Source: Pseudomonas donghuensis (GTDB lineage: Bacteria; Pseudomonadota; Gammaproteobacteria; Pseudomonadales; Pseudomonadaceae). Taken from it: 40,769 nucleotides of DNA. Below, piece after piece: positions 25,827-36,018 of the stretch (its first letter is position 1; each line of letters starts with the position of its first letter). A program made the position numbers and the translations under genes. The DNA lies in NCBI RefSeq assembly GCF_000259195.1, contig NZ_JH650771.1, positions 1 to 40,769 of the forward strand, written 5' to 3'. The notes below the pieces were generated by a model that was given only the letters and a program-made list of their open reading frames with translations, searched no databases and was not told the DNA's origin.

Positions 25827-27347
25827 TCAGAAGAACCCCAGCGGATTGACGTCGTAACTCACCAGCAGGTTCTTGGTCTGCTGGTAGTGATCGAGCATCA
25901 TTTTGTGGGTCTCGCGGCCGACCCCGGATTTCTTGTAGCCACCGAACGCGGCGTGGGCCGGGTACAGGTGGTAGCAGTTGGTCCACACCCGCCCGGCCTG
26001 AATGCCGCGGCCCATGCGGTAGGCGCGGTTGATGTCGCGGGTCCAGACCCCGGCACCGAGGCCGAACTCGGTGTCGTTGGCAATCGCCAGGGCTTCGGCT
26101 TCGTCCTTGAACGTGGTCACGCCGACCACCGGGCCGAAGATTTCTTCCTGGAACACGCGCATCTGGTTGTGGCCCTTGAGCAGGGTCGGCTGGATGTAAT
26201 AGCCGCCGGCAAGATCACCGCTCAAGCGTTCGCAATCGCCGCCAGTGAGCACCTGGGCGCCCTCTTCGCGGGCGATCTGCAGGTAGGAGAGGATCTTGTC
26301 GTATTGCTGCTCGGATGCCTGGGCGCCGACCATGGTCTCGGTGTCCAGCGGGTTGCCGCGCTTGATCTGGCTGATCTTTTTCAGAACCTGGGCCATGAAC
26401 GGCTCGTAGATCGACTCCTGGATCAACGCCCGCGACGGGCAGGTACACACTTCGCCCTGATTGAAGAACGCCAGCACCAGGCCTTCGGCGGCTTTTTCGA
26501 TGAACGCGGGCTCGGCCTGCATGATGTCTTCGAAGAAGATGTTCGGCGACTTGCCGCCCAGTTCCACCGTCGAGGGGATGATGTTCTCGGCAGCGCATTT
26601 CATGATGTGCGAGCCCACCGGGGTAGAGCCGGTGAAAGCAATCTTGGCGATACGCTTGCTGGTGGCCAGGGCTTCACCGGCTTCGCGGCCAAAGCCGTGG
26701 ACGATGTTGAGCACGCCAGCGGGCAACAGATCACCGATCAGTTCAGCGAACACGGTAATCGACAGCGGCGTCTGCTCGGCCGGCTTGAGCACCACGCAGT
26801 TGCCTGCGGCCAGGGCCGGGGCGAGTTTCCAGGCGGCCATCAGCAACGGGAAGTTCCAGGGGATGATCTGCCCGACCACGCCGAGCGGCTCATGGAAGTG
26901 ATAAGCGGCAGTGTGCTCGTTGATCTCGGCGGCGCTGCCTTCCTGGGCGCGGATGCAGCCGGCGAAGTAACGAAAGTGATCGGCAGCCAGTGGCACGTCG
27001 GCATTCAGGGTTTCGCGGATGGCCTTGCCGTTGTCCCAGGTTTCGCTCAGGGCCAGCACTTCAAGGTGCTGTTCGATGCGATCGGCGATCTTCAACAGGA
27101 TCCGCGAGCGCTCCTGCACCGAGGTGCGTCCCCAGGCTGGCGCCGCGCCGTGGGCGGCATCCAGGGCCAGGTCGATGTCAGCGGCCGCGGAGCGCGGGAA
27201 CTCGGCAATGGCCTGGCCATTGACCGGCGAGCTGTTGCTGAAGTACTGGCCCGTCAACGGGGCCACGAATTCGCCGCCGATGTAGTTGCCGTAGACAGCC
27301 TTGAAACTGATCAGGGCATCAGGTGAGCCAGGGGGCGCGTAGATCAT
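25827..27347 (-). CDS. exaC: NAD-dependent acetaldehyde/aldehyde dehydrogenase ExaC
   Basis: A 506-residue aldehyde dehydrogenase of the ExaC/AcoD type. The catalytic Glu is in VELGGKSPN and the catalytic Cys in [15 protein letters not shown], whose extra cysteine is typical of this subgroup. The NAD site lies in [20 protein letters not shown] and [12 protein letters not shown]. It oxidises acetaldehyde from ethanol to acetate in the cytoplasm. GAGG precedes the ATG at 27347 by six C. Its place beside ercA, ercS and pqqA matches the alcohol-oxidation region known in Pseudomonas. A 7-bp inverted repeat lies 24 bp before the start. It is divergent from the large gene at 27554. Confidence 0.9.
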   Translation of the reverse strand: MIYAPPGSPDALISFKAVYGNYIGGEFVAPLTGQYFSNSSPVNGQAIAEFPRSAAADIDLALDAAHGAAPAWGRTSVQERSRILLKIADRIEQHLEVLALSETWDNGKAIRETLNADVPLAADHFRYFAGCIRAQEGSAAEINEHTAAYHFHEPLGVVGQIIPWNFPLLMAAWKLAPALAAGNCVVLKPAEQTPLSITVFAELIGDLLPAGVLNIVHGFGREAGEALATSKRIAKIAFTGSTPVGSHIMKCAAENIIPSTVELGGKSPNIFFEDIMQAEPAFIEKAAEGLVLAFFNQGEVCTCPSRALIQESIYEPFMAQVLKKISQIKRGNPLDTETMVGAQASEQQYDKILSYLQIAREEGAQVLTGGDCERLSGDLAGGYYIQPTLLKGHNQMRVFQEEIFGPVVGVTTFKDEAEALAIANDTEFGLGAGVWTRDINRAYRMGRGIQAGRVWTNCYHLYPAHAAFGGYKKSGVGRETHKMMLDHYQQTKNLLVSYDVNPLGFF

Positions 27348-27371
27348 GGGGGGGCCTCATGTGCGGTGCGG

Positions 27372-27390
27372 GCCTGTCGGCATGACAGGC
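27372..27390 (-). promoter_or_regulatory. Inverted repeat in the exaC leader
   Basis: GCCTGTC at 27372-27378 and GACAGGC at 27384-27390 form a perfect 7-bp repeat around GGCAT, about 25 bp upstream of the exaC ATG. It could be an operator or a leader hairpin affecting translation. No matching copy was seen elsewhere in the window. Confidence 0.4.
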
Positions 27391-27553
27391 AGTTGAGCCG
27401 ATGGTAAGCAGCCGCACGGCAGGCGCGAATCGGTCCTTGGCAGGTGCCGTCTCGTCAATTGGTAGTAACGCCTGGGTGGTAACCGGCTACCGCCTGCTCA
27501 TGCGGGCGCAATCGTCTTATGTGGCCTCCCTTCTTTTTTGGAAGCCTCGCCAG

Positions 27554-30500
27554 ATGACCGTCCCTTCCCTCCATCAGTCCATAGCCGAACAGGCGACCTT
27601 GAGCTGCGCGGTCGCCAAGCGCTTCGTCAAGCGTCCCGCCCTGCTCGAAATCGCCGGCCAGATCCTGCTTGAGCACTGGGCCCAACGGCAACTGCCACTG
27701 CAGCACAATCCGCTGACGCTCTATCTGATCAGCCACACCGAACCTCATGTTCTTATCCGCCAGTTGCCTCAAGTGCTGATCGAGCGATATTGCCTGGGCA
27801 GCACCTTGAACCTGAATGACGGGGAAGACTATCTCAGCCGCTACCCTCAACAAGGTGCCGATGCACACCTTGAGGTGGACCTGCATACCGTTGAACTGCT
27901 GGTCAATGACTGTGGTCCTTTGATCGTCGAGGCGTTCCTGCAGGCACTGGTCGAATTCTGGAGCCAGAGTGACGCACATGGCGAAACGCCCTGGGGCTGG
28001 TACGCCGCTTACCTGCAAAAGCTGATGAAGGATGCGATCATTGTCGGCCTCAACGCTGGCCGGCTGACCCCGGCGCAAGCGGCTATCGCCAGCATCGTGC
28101 CGGCCTTTCCAACACCGCAGCAACGCAGCCGCTTTGACAACCTGCAGGGCTTGAGCGTCCAGCAGATAACGGTCGACCTGACCTCGGCCCAGCTCATTGA
28201 TGCCGATCTGTCCAGTGCCTTGCTGGTCGAAGACTTTCCCGACCCACCCAAGGCCCAGGTGGCGATGCTGTTTACCCTGGTAGGCGCCCTGGCGCCCTTC
28301 GATTCCACCCAGGGTTTTCTCGACATGCTCACCCGGCACTGGCCAAGGTCGTTGTTATCCACACCTCCCCAGGCTCGATTCCGCGAGCCGACAACCTCGG
28401 CATTCGAAGCCCAGGCCGTCGGTTTTCTCAAGCAACAATTGCGTTTGATCGAGGTCATCGCCCAGGCATCGAGAACGCCTGAGCAAGCGGCAGCGCTCAA
28501 CGCCATCATCGACCGCTCGACCTCGATGCTGGACCTGTGCACGGCTCAAGAGCTGGAACGTCAGAACAAGATCGCTTCACTATTGCCGGCATGGCTACTC
28601 GACAACGAACTGGCCATCCGCTACAGCACCTTGCTGATCAATCAGGCCCAATCACACAAAGCGGCCGCCGGCAAAACCTGGCGTGACGGCATCGACACCG
28701 CCGAGGCCTTCGCCTGCAAGGCCCTGGACGCGAGGATTGAGCACGATCACCCTGCTGCCGGGTTCAAGGCCAGCGACGTGATAGTCACTAATCATCAGGT
28801 CATCGCCAGCGCCAGCGCCGGGCAAGACAGTGTGATCACCGACGGCGTAATCAAGGTCGTCAACTTTTCCCTCGCACAACTGGCCATCGACAATCTGGGC
28901 GTGCTGGCCGCAAACACTGTGAGCCTGCATTTGCTCAGCGGTGCCGACCTGCCCGACTGGATGAATGAAGCCTATGTGCGCACTCTGGTAGGTGAACTGG
29001 ACATTGGTGGGCAATATCCGCAGACCTTGCAACGGCAATTGCTAGACGACCCCGATCAGTCGAAGACGCGGCGGACGCTGTTCAGTGCGCAGCTCAAGAC
29101 CCAGTTGCCGCTCTTGGCACTGGAGCTGCATCTGCGCGACAAACGCATCAGCCTGGCGGCCTGCCAGGCGGTAGACGCCCTGTTTGGCCAGTCAGCGCCG
29201 GGGGGCTTCGTACTCAGGCCCCTGACCCTGCTGCGTGCAAGTGGCGCTACTGCCGATACGCCACTCAATGCATGGCTGATCGAACCTGGCGATGTCAGGC
29301 AAGGCCCTTGTTTACTGTATCGTCCGTTGCATACCGAAGCGCTGCTGGAGTTTCGCGACCGGACTGCCCTGTTCGACGCGCTTGCCAGCAGCGGCCCGTT
29401 GCAGGATGACCGGCTCGATCGCCTGCCTGAACAAACCCGTCCGATCTATGCCAATGGCGGCCTGCATGAGCCACACATTCACCGCTTCGTCCCTGGTGCC
29501 GAGTTCGAACAGTTGCAGACGCCTGCACCGGCCAGCCTGGGTACGGCTCCGGCACAAGGGTCGCTACGCGAGCTGATCTACCAGGCCAGTGCCGAAGAAC
29601 TGGTCGAACGGGCCAAGCGCCACTCGACCAGCACCGCGCAATCGCGCTGGAACGCCTGGAAGCAACTGGGTTGGCTGATGTTCAACACTTTGCTGCCGTT
29701 GTTCGAAGGCACCGTGGCCAAGGTCACCTGGATGATCCAGGTGCTCGACAGTGCCAAGCGCCTGCTCGAGAGTGATGAAAAGGACAGCCCGGCAGCGCAT
29801 CGCCAGGCGTTCGCCGACCTGCTGATCAATATCGCCATGGTCCTGTTCGTGCACGCCACCCGCAGGCTGGGCATCCGCCCAGAAGCGCCCACGCCGCCCA
29901 CCCACGCCTCTGTGCCAGCAAGAACACCCACCGCTCAGACGCTACCCGCACCGCAGGCCGAGCTGAACTTCAGCTGGGCGCGTCCTGACCACCGGCTTAC
30001 AGCCCAGCAGAAAACCCACCTTGAAAGCCTGGCCAGCCCGCTATCACCCAGTACGCTCGGCTCCCCCATCGCGGACGGGACGCTGCAGGGCCTGTACCTG
30101 CACAACGAACAACTCTATTTCGCCCAGGGCGCTCGCGCCTATCCAGTGCAATTCGATGCCGCCATCGACCAACCGCGCATTATCGCCGGGCCCTGGCTGA
30201 GAAGAGATGAGGCCCTGCGCTGGACACTCGATCTGCGCTTGCGCCTGCGCGGCGGGCAGCCCCTGCGCAATCGCCTCAAGTCCGCTGACCTGGAGCAGTC
30301 GATCGACAACCTGGATCAGACATTACGCACGCAGCAAGCCGAGGCACTGGCCAGCCAGCAACGTCTGCAGGCATTTGCCCGGCAGCTCACTGACGACACC
30401 GACCCGCGCATCCTGCAAGGCTATCTGGGCAAGATGGAAACGTTGTCCCAGGACTTCGAGCGACACCGAGAGACGCTGCGTGAACGCAATGAAAAACGCC

Positions 30501-32062
30501 CCCTCAATCAGTACAAGACACTGCAGGCAAAAGCCCTGTTTGAACGAGCACGTTGCCAGCTGTCCATGCTTTCGACCCTGGGCAAACTGTACAAACCGTT
30601 GCGCCAGCGCTTTGTCCAGTCGGTCAGGGAAACCGACGGAGTCTTGCCTGAGCCAGGCTCAAGCAAACATTCAATGCAGGTCGATCTGCTCGACCAGATC
30701 GAGCTCCTGCTCGGCAAACTGATCAGCCATACCGAGACCCTGAGCGCTACCCGCGAGCAACTGCACAAGCTGTCCAGCATCCGTCAACCCACTATCCAGA
30801 TGATGGAACTGAGCCTCAACGAACCTGCCGTCGGTCCTGCGTCGCGGCTGTACTGGTACACCCTGCGCAGCGAGGTGCTGAGCAACCGCTTGAGGCTGGT
30901 GGAGGCAGGCGAGGATGCCAGCGAAAGCGATTACTGGCTCGAGCACAGCTGGCGCAATATCGAGCAGGGCATGCTGCAGCGCATGAACCTGCAGGCCTTG
31001 AGCCGTGAGCAGGCAGAGGTTCATGCCCGCGTACTGGACAATATCCAGCGCCACTTCAGCACGGCGCTGCGCCAACTGGGCAATCTGAAAAACCTGGTGC
31101 CCGGTCAGCAGGCCGCCGACAGCCTGGTGTCCAGGCTCGAAACCGACTTGACCTTGATGCTCAAGGAGACCCGCGCCGACCTCGACGAATACCCGCAGCC
31201 GCTGCTTGAGCGCAGCAGCCTGCGTCAGTTGCACCGACAAGTGCCAGGGCTGATCGAAACCCGTGACGAGGGCGTGCTGCTAGGGCAACAGCGACGCGAC
31301 AGTGAAGGTATCGTCGACATCCACAACCCACAGGACGACAGTATCCGTGCGTCCTACCGTGAAGATCCGCTTACTGGGACCTGGGAGCCCATATCCCCCG
31401 AGCAAGCGCTACCTCCACAGGTCACAGACGCCGATCTGAGTGCCCTGCTGCGTGAAGGCATGCGCCTTGCCGCACTCGCTAGGCAAGATATCCAGCGCCT
31501 TAAGAACCAGGGCAGAAGCACCTACCTGCCAATCGAAATCGAGGAAATAGCCGATCGCCGACGGCTGGCGCTGACTGCGCAGCGCCAGGCCATCGAGCGA
31601 ACCCTGACCCGCGACAACCAGACCGATCAGGCGGCTGGCAACACGGATGCAGCCCTGCAGATCAAACAGCTGGATGAAGTCGCTGGCGAACTGTTGCACA
31701 CCGGCGAGCAACTGAGGATAGAGGCGGCCCTGACGCAAGCACCGAGCATGCGCGAGCTGGAGTACCTGCTGGGCAAGGGCCAGGTGAAACTCAAGCGGCT
31801 GGTCAAGCGCAAGCCGCTGGCCAGTACCCGGGGCTGGGCACAGGAGTACCTGGATGAGTACGTGGTGCTGCACGCCAACAAACCCTTGTGGTATGCGCAC
31901 TTTCACTACGCGGCCGAGAACACCCCGGTCGACGACTTCAAGGCCGCGCACCTGAAGCTTGCCAGTCAGCGCTATGACCGCGGGCAGTTCGTCGAAGGCA
32001 ACAAGGTGGTGCACCGCGGGCCGATAAGCCTGGCGGCTCGGCAATGGTTTTTCAAGGAGTGA
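27554..32062 (+). CDS. Very large dermonecrotic-toxin-like (DUF6543) protein
   Basis: A 1502-residue protein that I place, from memory of its motifs, in the Pseudomonas DUF6543/dermonecrotic toxin-like family. Recognisable blocks are YVRTLVGELDIGGQYPQTLQ with LLDDP near residue 473, LPLLALELHLRDKRISLAAC after it, GPCLLYRPLHTEALLEF near 584 and RPIYANGGLHEPHIHRF near 631. Two hydrophobic stretches (about residues 705-725 and 755-770) may insert in a membrane. Long helical, Glu/Gln/Leu-rich segments fill 850-1300, and a basic C-terminus with KLKRLVKRKP and LWYAHFHYAAENTP ends it. No N-terminal signal peptide is visible. The start ATG at 27554 has only a weak GGAAG site. Family members are suspected toxins or effectors, but the function is unknown. 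The gene has no adjacent immunity-like gene. Confidence 0.65.
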   Translation: MTVPSLHQSIAEQATLSCAVAKRFVKRPALLEIAGQILLEHWAQRQLPLQHNPLTLYLISHTEPHVLIRQLPQVLIERYCLGSTLNLNDGEDYLSRYPQQGADAHLEVDLHTVELLVNDCGPLIVEAFLQALVEFWSQSDAHGETPWGWYAAYLQKLMKDAIIVGLNAGRLTPAQAAIASIVPAFPTPQQRSRFDNLQGLSVQQITVDLTSAQLIDADLSSALLVEDFPDPPKAQVAMLFTLVGALAPFDSTQGFLDMLTRHWPRSLLSTPPQARFREPTTSAFEAQAVGFLKQQLRLIEVIAQASRTPEQAAALNAIIDRSTSMLDLCTAQELERQNKIASLLPAWLLDNELAIRYSTLLINQAQSHKAAAGKTWRDGIDTAEAFACKALDARIEHDHPAAGFKASDVIVTNHQVIASASAGQDSVITDGVIKVVNFSLAQLAIDNLGVLAANTVSLHLLSGADLPDWMNEAYVRTLVGELDIGGQYPQTLQRQLLDDPDQSKTRRTLFSAQLKTQLPLLALELHLRDKRISLAACQAVDALFGQSAPGGFVLRPLTLLRASGATADTPLNAWLIEPGDVRQGPCLLYRPLHTEALLEFRDRTALFDALASSGPLQDDRLDRLPEQTRPIYANGGLHEPHIHRFVPGAEFEQLQTPAPASLGTAPAQGSLRELIYQASAEELVERAKRHSTSTAQSRWNAWKQLGWLMFNTLLPLFEGTVAKVTWMIQVLDSAKRLLESDEKDSPAAHRQAFADLLINIAMVLFVHATRRLGIRPEAPTPPTHASVPARTPTAQTLPAPQAELNFSWARPDHRLTAQQKTHLESLASPLSPSTLGSPIADGTLQGLYLHNEQLYFAQGARAYPVQFDAAIDQPRIIAGPWLRRDEALRWTLDLRLRLRGGQPLRNRLKSADLEQSIDNLDQTLRTQQAEALASQQRLQAFARQLTDDTDPRILQGYLGKMETLSQDFERHRETLRERNEKRPLNQYKTLQAKALFERARCQLSMLSTLGKLYKPLRQRFVQSVRETDGVLPEPGSSKHSMQVDLLDQIELLLGKLISHTETLSATREQLHKLSSIRQPTIQMMELSLNEPAVGPASRLYWYTLRSEVLSNRLRLVEAGEDASESDYWLEHSWRNIEQGMLQRMNLQALSREQAEVHARVLDNIQRHFSTALRQLGNLKNLVPGQQAADSLVSRLETDLTLMLKETRADLDEYPQPLLERSSLRQLHRQVPGLIETRDEGVLLGQQRRDSEGIVDIHNPQDDSIRASYREDPLTGTWEPISPEQALPPQVTDADLSALLREGMRLAALARQDIQRLKNQGRSTYLPIEIEEIADRRRLALTAQRQAIERTLTRDNQTDQAAGNTDAALQIKQLDEVAGELLHTGEQLRIEAALTQAPSMRELEYLLGKGQVKLKRLVKRKPLASTRGWAQEYLDEYVVLHANKPLWYAHFHYAAENTPVDDFKAAHLKLASQRYDRGQFVEGNKVVHRGPISLAARQWFFKE

Positions 32063-32073
32063 CGGTAGAAAAC

Positions 32074-32095
32074 CGGGCGCTGGCAGCAGCGCCCG
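32074..32095 (-). terminator. Terminator hairpin between convergent genes
   Basis: CGGGCGCTG at 32074-32082 pairs perfectly with CAGCGCCCG at 32087-32095 around GCAG. On the minus strand it is followed by GTTTTC, so it most likely terminates the beta-oxidation operon. It also lies 12 bp after the stop of the large gene and could slow plus-strand transcription. Confidence 0.7.
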
Positions 32096-32102
32096 ATCCA
32101 TT

Positions 32103-32876
32103 TCAACGATCCTTGAACTGCGCCTCACGCTTGGCGATAAACGCGGCCATGCCTTCCTTCTGGTCTTCGGTGGCGAAGGCCGCATGGAACACCCGGCGCT
32201 CGAAACGCACGCCCTCGGCCAGGTTGACCTCAAAGGCACGGTTGACGCTTTCCTTGACCATCATGGTCATCGGGATCGACTTGCTGGCGATGGTCGCGGC
32301 CACTTTCAGCGCTTCCTCCAGCAACTCGGCCTGCGGTACTACCCGTGCGACCAGGCCAGCGCGCTCGGCTTCCTCGGCGCCCATCAGGCGGCCGCTCAGA
32401 CACAGCTCCATGGCCTTGGCCTTGCCCACCGCACGGGTCAGGCGCTGGGTGCCGCCCATGCCCGGCAGCACACCGAGATTGATTTCCGGCTGGCCGAACT
32501 TGGCGTTATCGGCGGCAAGGATGAAGTCGCACATCATCGCCAGTTCACAACCGCCGCCCAGGGCAAAACCCGACACAGCGGCGATGATCGGCTTGCGCCG
32601 GTTGGCGATGCGATCAGCGTCGCTGAACAGGTCATCGACGTAGATCTGCGGGTAGCGCAGGTCGGCCATTTCCTTGATGTCGGCGCCAGCTGCGAACGCC
32701 TTGGCGGAGCCGGTCAGCACCACGCAACCGATGTTCGGGTCGGCCTCGAGCTGGTCCAAGGCCTGGTTGATCTCGCCGACGATCTGCGCGTTCAGGGCAT
32801 TGAGCGCCTGAGGGCGGTTGAGGGTGATCAGGCCGACCTTGCCGTGGATGTCCAACAGAATGGTTTCAAATGACAT
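32103..32876 (-). CDS. fadB1x: Enoyl-CoA hydratase/isomerase
   Basis: A 257-residue crotonase-fold enzyme. The oxyanion-hole region reads [14 protein letters not shown], and the two catalytic glutamates fall in [14 protein letters not shown] and [16 protein letters not shown], so both are kept. It hydrates trans-2-enoyl-CoA to 3-hydroxyacyl-CoA. The ATG at 32876 follows GGGAGCAGCTTGC. It is the last gene of a five-gene minus-strand operon (synthetase, SDR, thiolase, dehydrogenase, hydratase). The symbol fadB1x follows the P. putida naming for this cluster as I recall it; assignment by synteny is inference. Confidence 0.85.
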   Translation of the reverse strand: MSFETILLDIHGKVGLITLNRPQALNALNAQIVGEINQALDQLEADPNIGCVVLTGSAKAFAAGADIKEMADLRYPQIYVDDLFSDADRIANRRKPIIAAVSGFALGGGCELAMMCDFILAADNAKFGQPEINLGVLPGMGGTQRLTRAVGKAKAMELCLSGRLMGAEEAERAGLVARVVPQAELLEEALKVAATIASKSIPMTMMVKESVNRAFEVNLAEGVRFERRVFHAAFATEDQKEGMAAFIAKREAQFKDR

Positions 32877-32890
32877 GCAAGCTGCTCCCT

Positions 32891-34018
32891 TCAAAGATTG
32901 CGCGCAATGACCATGCGCTGAATGTCGCTGGTGCCTTCATAGATCTGGCAGACCCGCACATCGCGGTAGATGCGCTCCAGCGGAAAGTCGCTCAGATAGC
33001 CATAACCGCCGAGGGTCTGCAAGGCATCCGAACAGACCTTTTCGGCCATTTCCGAGGCGAACAGCTTGGCCATCGACGCTTCGACCAGGGCCGGACGCCC
33101 GGCATCGCGCAGCGCCGCGGCATGCAGGACCATCTGCCGGGCCACGGCAACGCGGGTGGCCATGTCGGCCAGGCGGAAGGCCACGGCCTGGTGCTCGATC
33201 AACGGTTTGCCGAAGCTCTCGCGCTCGCGGGCATAGTCACGGGCCACCTCGAAGGCGGCACGGGCCATGCCCACCGATTGCGAAGCGATGCCGATACGGC
33301 CACCTTCAAGGTTGGCCAGGGCGATCTTGTAGCCTTCGCCCTCCTCGCCCAAGCGGTTGGCCACCGGCACGCGCACGTTGTCAAAGACGATCTGGCAGGT
33401 GTCGGAGGCGTGCTGGCCGAGTTTGTCCTCGACTCGCGCCACTTGGTAACCCGCTGAGTCGGTGGGCACGATAAAGGCACTGATGCCGCGTTTACCGGCC
33501 TCGGGGTCAGTCACGGCAAACACGATCACCACCCCGGCGTTCTGCCCGGAGGTGATGAACTGCTTGCAGCCGTTGAGCACGTAGTGATCGCCATCTCGGC
33601 GGGCGCGGGTCTTCAGGCTGCTGGCATCGGAGCCGGCCTGCGGCTCGGTCAGGGCGAAGGCACCGAGCATCGCGCCACTGGCAAGCGGCGTGAGGAACTG
33701 CTGCTTCTGTTGCTCATTGCCGAACTTGAGGATCGGTACGCAGCCCACCGAGTTATGCACGCTCATGATGGTCGAGCAAGCGCCGTCGCCGGCGGCGATT
33801 TCTTCCAGGGCCATGGCATAGGCGACATAACCGGTGTCGCTGCCGCCCCACTGCTCCGGCACCAGCATGCCAAACAGGCCCAGCTCGGCCATCTCCTGGA
33901 TGGCCTCCTTGGGAAAGCGGTGTTCGCGGTCCCACTGCTCGGCGAATGGCCGCAGGCGCTCCTGGGCAAACTGGCGCACCGCATCGCTGATTTGCTGTTG
34001 TTCGTCATTGATTAGCAT
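32891..34018 (-). CDS. Acyl-CoA dehydrogenase
   Basis: A 375-residue FAD enzyme of the short/branched-chain acyl-CoA dehydrogenase family. It shows the family segments [38 protein letters not shown] and [20 protein letters not shown], and near the C-terminus the catalytic-region motif [17 protein letters not shown]. It introduces the 2,3-double bond in acyl-CoA and passes electrons to ETF. GAGGTGCACC precedes the ATG at 34018. It sits eight bp after the thiolase and 14 bp before the hydratase, as one operon. The preferred substrate may be a short, branched or phenylalkanoyl-CoA. Confidence 0.9.
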   Translation of the reverse strand: MLINDEQQQISDAVRQFAQERLRPFAEQWDREHRFPKEAIQEMAELGLFGMLVPEQWGGSDTGYVAYAMALEEIAAGDGACSTIMSVHNSVGCVPILKFGNEQQKQQFLTPLASGAMLGAFALTEPQAGSDASSLKTRARRDGDHYVLNGCKQFITSGQNAGVVIVFAVTDPEAGKRGISAFIVPTDSAGYQVARVEDKLGQHASDTCQIVFDNVRVPVANRLGEEGEGYKIALANLEGGRIGIASQSVGMARAAFEVARDYARERESFGKPLIEHQAVAFRLADMATRVAVARQMVLHAAALRDAGRPALVEASMAKLFASEMAEKVCSDALQTLGGYGYLSDFPLERIYRDVRVCQIYEGTSDIQRMVIARNL

Positions 34019-34026
34019 GGTGCACC

Positions 34027-35220
34027 TCAGTACAGACACTCGACGGCCATGGCCGTGGCTTCACCGCCGCCGATGCAGATGGCGGCAATCCCGCGATGCA
34101 GGCCTTTCTGGCGCAGGGCCGCGAGCAAGGTGACAAGGATGCGTGCGCCCGAAGCACCGATCGGGTGGCCCAGGGCGCACGCGCCGCCATGGACGTTGAC
34201 CTTGTCGTGCGGCAGGTCCAGGTGCTTCATCGCCGCCAGGGTGACCACGGCGAAGGCTTCGTTGATTTCGAACAGGTCGACCTCGGCCAGGCTCCAGCCA
34301 GTGCGTTTGACCAGCTTGTCGATAGCACCGATCGGTGCGCTGGGGAACAACGCCGGGGTGTCGGCAAATGCCGCGTGACCATGGATCACCGCCAGCGGCT
34401 TCAAGCCTTGCTTTTGTGCCTGGGAACGACGCATCAGCACCAGCGCCGCAGCACCGTCGGAGATCGAGCTGGAGTTTGCCGCGGTCACCGAGCCGCCGTC
34501 GCGAAAGGCCGGCTTGAGCTGCGGGATCTTGTCCAGGCGCGCCTTGGGCGGCTGCTCGTCGTCGCTGATCAGGCGTTGGGTCTTGCCCTCGGTCACTTCG
34601 ACCGGAACGATCTCGCTGGCAAAGCTGCCGTCCTTGATAGCCTGCTGGGCGCGGGTCAGCGAGGCGATGGCGAAATCGTCCTGCTGCTCACGGGTAAATC
34701 CATTGCTCTGGGCGCAGTCCTCGGCAAAGGTGCCCATCAACCGGCCCTTGTCGTAGGCATCTTCCAGGCCGTCGAAGAACATGTGGTCGATGATCTTGCC
34801 GTGGCCCATGCGGTAACCGCTGCGGGCCTTGTCCAGCAGGTAAGGGGCATTGGACATGCTCTCCATGCCGCCGGCCACAACCACATCGGCGCTGCCGGCC
34901 AGCAGCAGGTCGTGGGCCATGATCGCCGCCTGCATGCCCGAGCCGCACATCTTGTTCAGGGTGGTGCAGGTGGTGGCCTTGTTCAGCCCGGCGCCCAGCG
35001 CCGCCTGGCGCGCCGGGGCCTGGCCCAGGCCTGCCGGCAGCACGCAGCCGAACAGCACCTGCTCGACGCTGTCGGGGGCTACCCCGGCACGCTCGACAGC
35101 GGCACGAATGGCCGCAGCACCCAACTGCGGTGCGGTCAGGCTTTTCAGGTCGCCCTGCAGGCCGCCCATGGGCGTGCGCACGGCGCTGACGATTACAATC
35201 GGATCATTGGCAAGGGTCAT
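34027..35220 (-). CDS. fadAx: Acetyl-CoA C-acyltransferase (thiolase)
   Basis: A 397-residue thiolase. The nucleophilic cysteine is in [12 protein letters not shown] near residue 90, the conserved [15 protein letters not shown] is present, and the active-site His and Cys are in [19 protein letters not shown] and [16 protein letters not shown]. It cleaves 3-ketoacyl-CoA to acetyl-CoA, or condenses two acetyl-CoA. GGAG lies nine bases before the ATG. The neighbour SDR dehydrogenase supplies its substrate. In P. putida the equivalent fadAx is linked to degradation of phenylalkanoates and other acyl chains; the symbol is by recalled synteny. Confidence 0.9.
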   Translation of the reverse strand: MTLANDPIVIVSAVRTPMGGLQGDLKSLTAPQLGAAAIRAAVERAGVAPDSVEQVLFGCVLPAGLGQAPARQAALGAGLNKATTCTTLNKMCGSGMQAAIMAHDLLLAGSADVVVAGGMESMSNAPYLLDKARSGYRMGHGKIIDHMFFDGLEDAYDKGRLMGTFAEDCAQSNGFTREQQDDFAIASLTRAQQAIKDGSFASEIVPVEVTEGKTQRLISDDEQPPKARLDKIPQLKPAFRDGGSVTAANSSSISDGAAALVLMRRSQAQKQGLKPLAVIHGHAAFADTPALFPSAPIGAIDKLVKRTGWSLAEVDLFEINEAFAVVTLAAMKHLDLPHDKVNVHGGACALGHPIGASGARILVTLLAALRQKGLHRGIAAICIGGGEATAMAVECLY

Positions 35221-35238
35221 GATTGAATACTCCGAAAA

Positions 35239-36006
35239 TTATTTGGCAGCCATGCGCAAGGCGCCGTCGAGGCGGATCACCTCACCGTTGAGCATGCTGT
35301 TTTCAATGATGTGGCGGGCCAGCGCGGCGTATTCCTGCGGGCGGCCCAAGCGTGGCGGGAACGGTACTCCGGCGGCCAGCGAGTCGCGTACTTCCTGGGT
35401 CATGCCGGCCATCATCGGGGTTTCGAAAATGCCCGGGGCGATGGTCATCACACGGATGCCGAAGCGTGCCAGTTCACGGGCGGCGGGCAAGGTCAGGCTG
35501 GCGATCGCACCCTTGGAGGCGGCGTAGGCGGCCTGGCCGATCTGGCCGTCATAAGCGGCGATCGACGCGGTATTGATGATCACCCCGCGCTCACCGTCGG
35601 CGCCCGCCTCGCCTTCGGCCATGGCCGCAGCGGCCAGGCGCAAGAGGTTGAAGCTGCCGATCAGGTTGACGTTGATCACCCGGCTGAAGCTGTCCAGGCC
35701 ATGGGGGCCGTTCTTGCCCAGAACCTTTTCGGCGCCAACGATACCGGCGCAATTGATCAGGCCATGGAGACTGCCGAAGGCGGCAACGGCGGCATCGACT
35801 GCGGCCTTGGCGGCGGCCTCCTGACTGATATCGGCAACTGCAAAGCGTGCCTTGGTGCCCAGCGCCTGGGCCTTGGCAGCGACCGCCTCGGCATTGAGGT
35901 CGACCAGCATCACCTGGGCTCCGGCCTCGATGAGCATCTGTGCGGTGGCGGCGCCCAGGCCGGAGGCTGCGCCGCTGACGATGAAGTTCTTGTTGGCAAT
36001 CTGCAT
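35239..36006 (-). CDS. fadBx: 3-hydroxyacyl-CoA dehydrogenase (short-chain dehydrogenase, type II)
   Basis: A 255-residue short-chain dehydrogenase. The NAD loop [11 protein letters not shown] is at residues 12-22, the catalytic Ser lies in [11 protein letters not shown], and the Tyr-x3-Lys motif in [11 protein letters not shown]. The block [13 protein letters not shown] closes the substrate lid. It belongs to the HSD17B10/type II 3-hydroxyacyl-CoA dehydrogenase group. It oxidises 3-hydroxyacyl-CoA for the thiolase encoded 18 bp downstream. GAGGAACGACCATC precedes the ATG. It replaces the classical FadB dehydrogenase domain in this operon. Confidence 0.88.
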   Translation of the reverse strand: MQIANKNFIVSGAASGLGAATAQMLIEAGAQVMLVDLNAEAVAAKAQALGTKARFAVADISQEAAAKAAVDAAVAAFGSLHGLINCAGIVGAEKVLGKNGPHGLDSFSRVINVNLIGSFNLLRLAAAAMAEGEAGADGERGVIINTASIAAYDGQIGQAAYAASKGAIASLTLPAARELARFGIRVMTIAPGIFETPMMAGMTQEVRDSLAAGVPFPPRLGRPQEYAALARHIIENSMLNGEVIRLDGALRMAAK

Positions 36007-36018
36007 GATGGTCGTTCC

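Noticed and set aside
25770..27326. A plus-strand open frame of 518 codons opposite exaC
   Set aside because: It is antisense to a clear aldehyde dehydrogenase and its composition is that of a shadow frame; no motif was seen.
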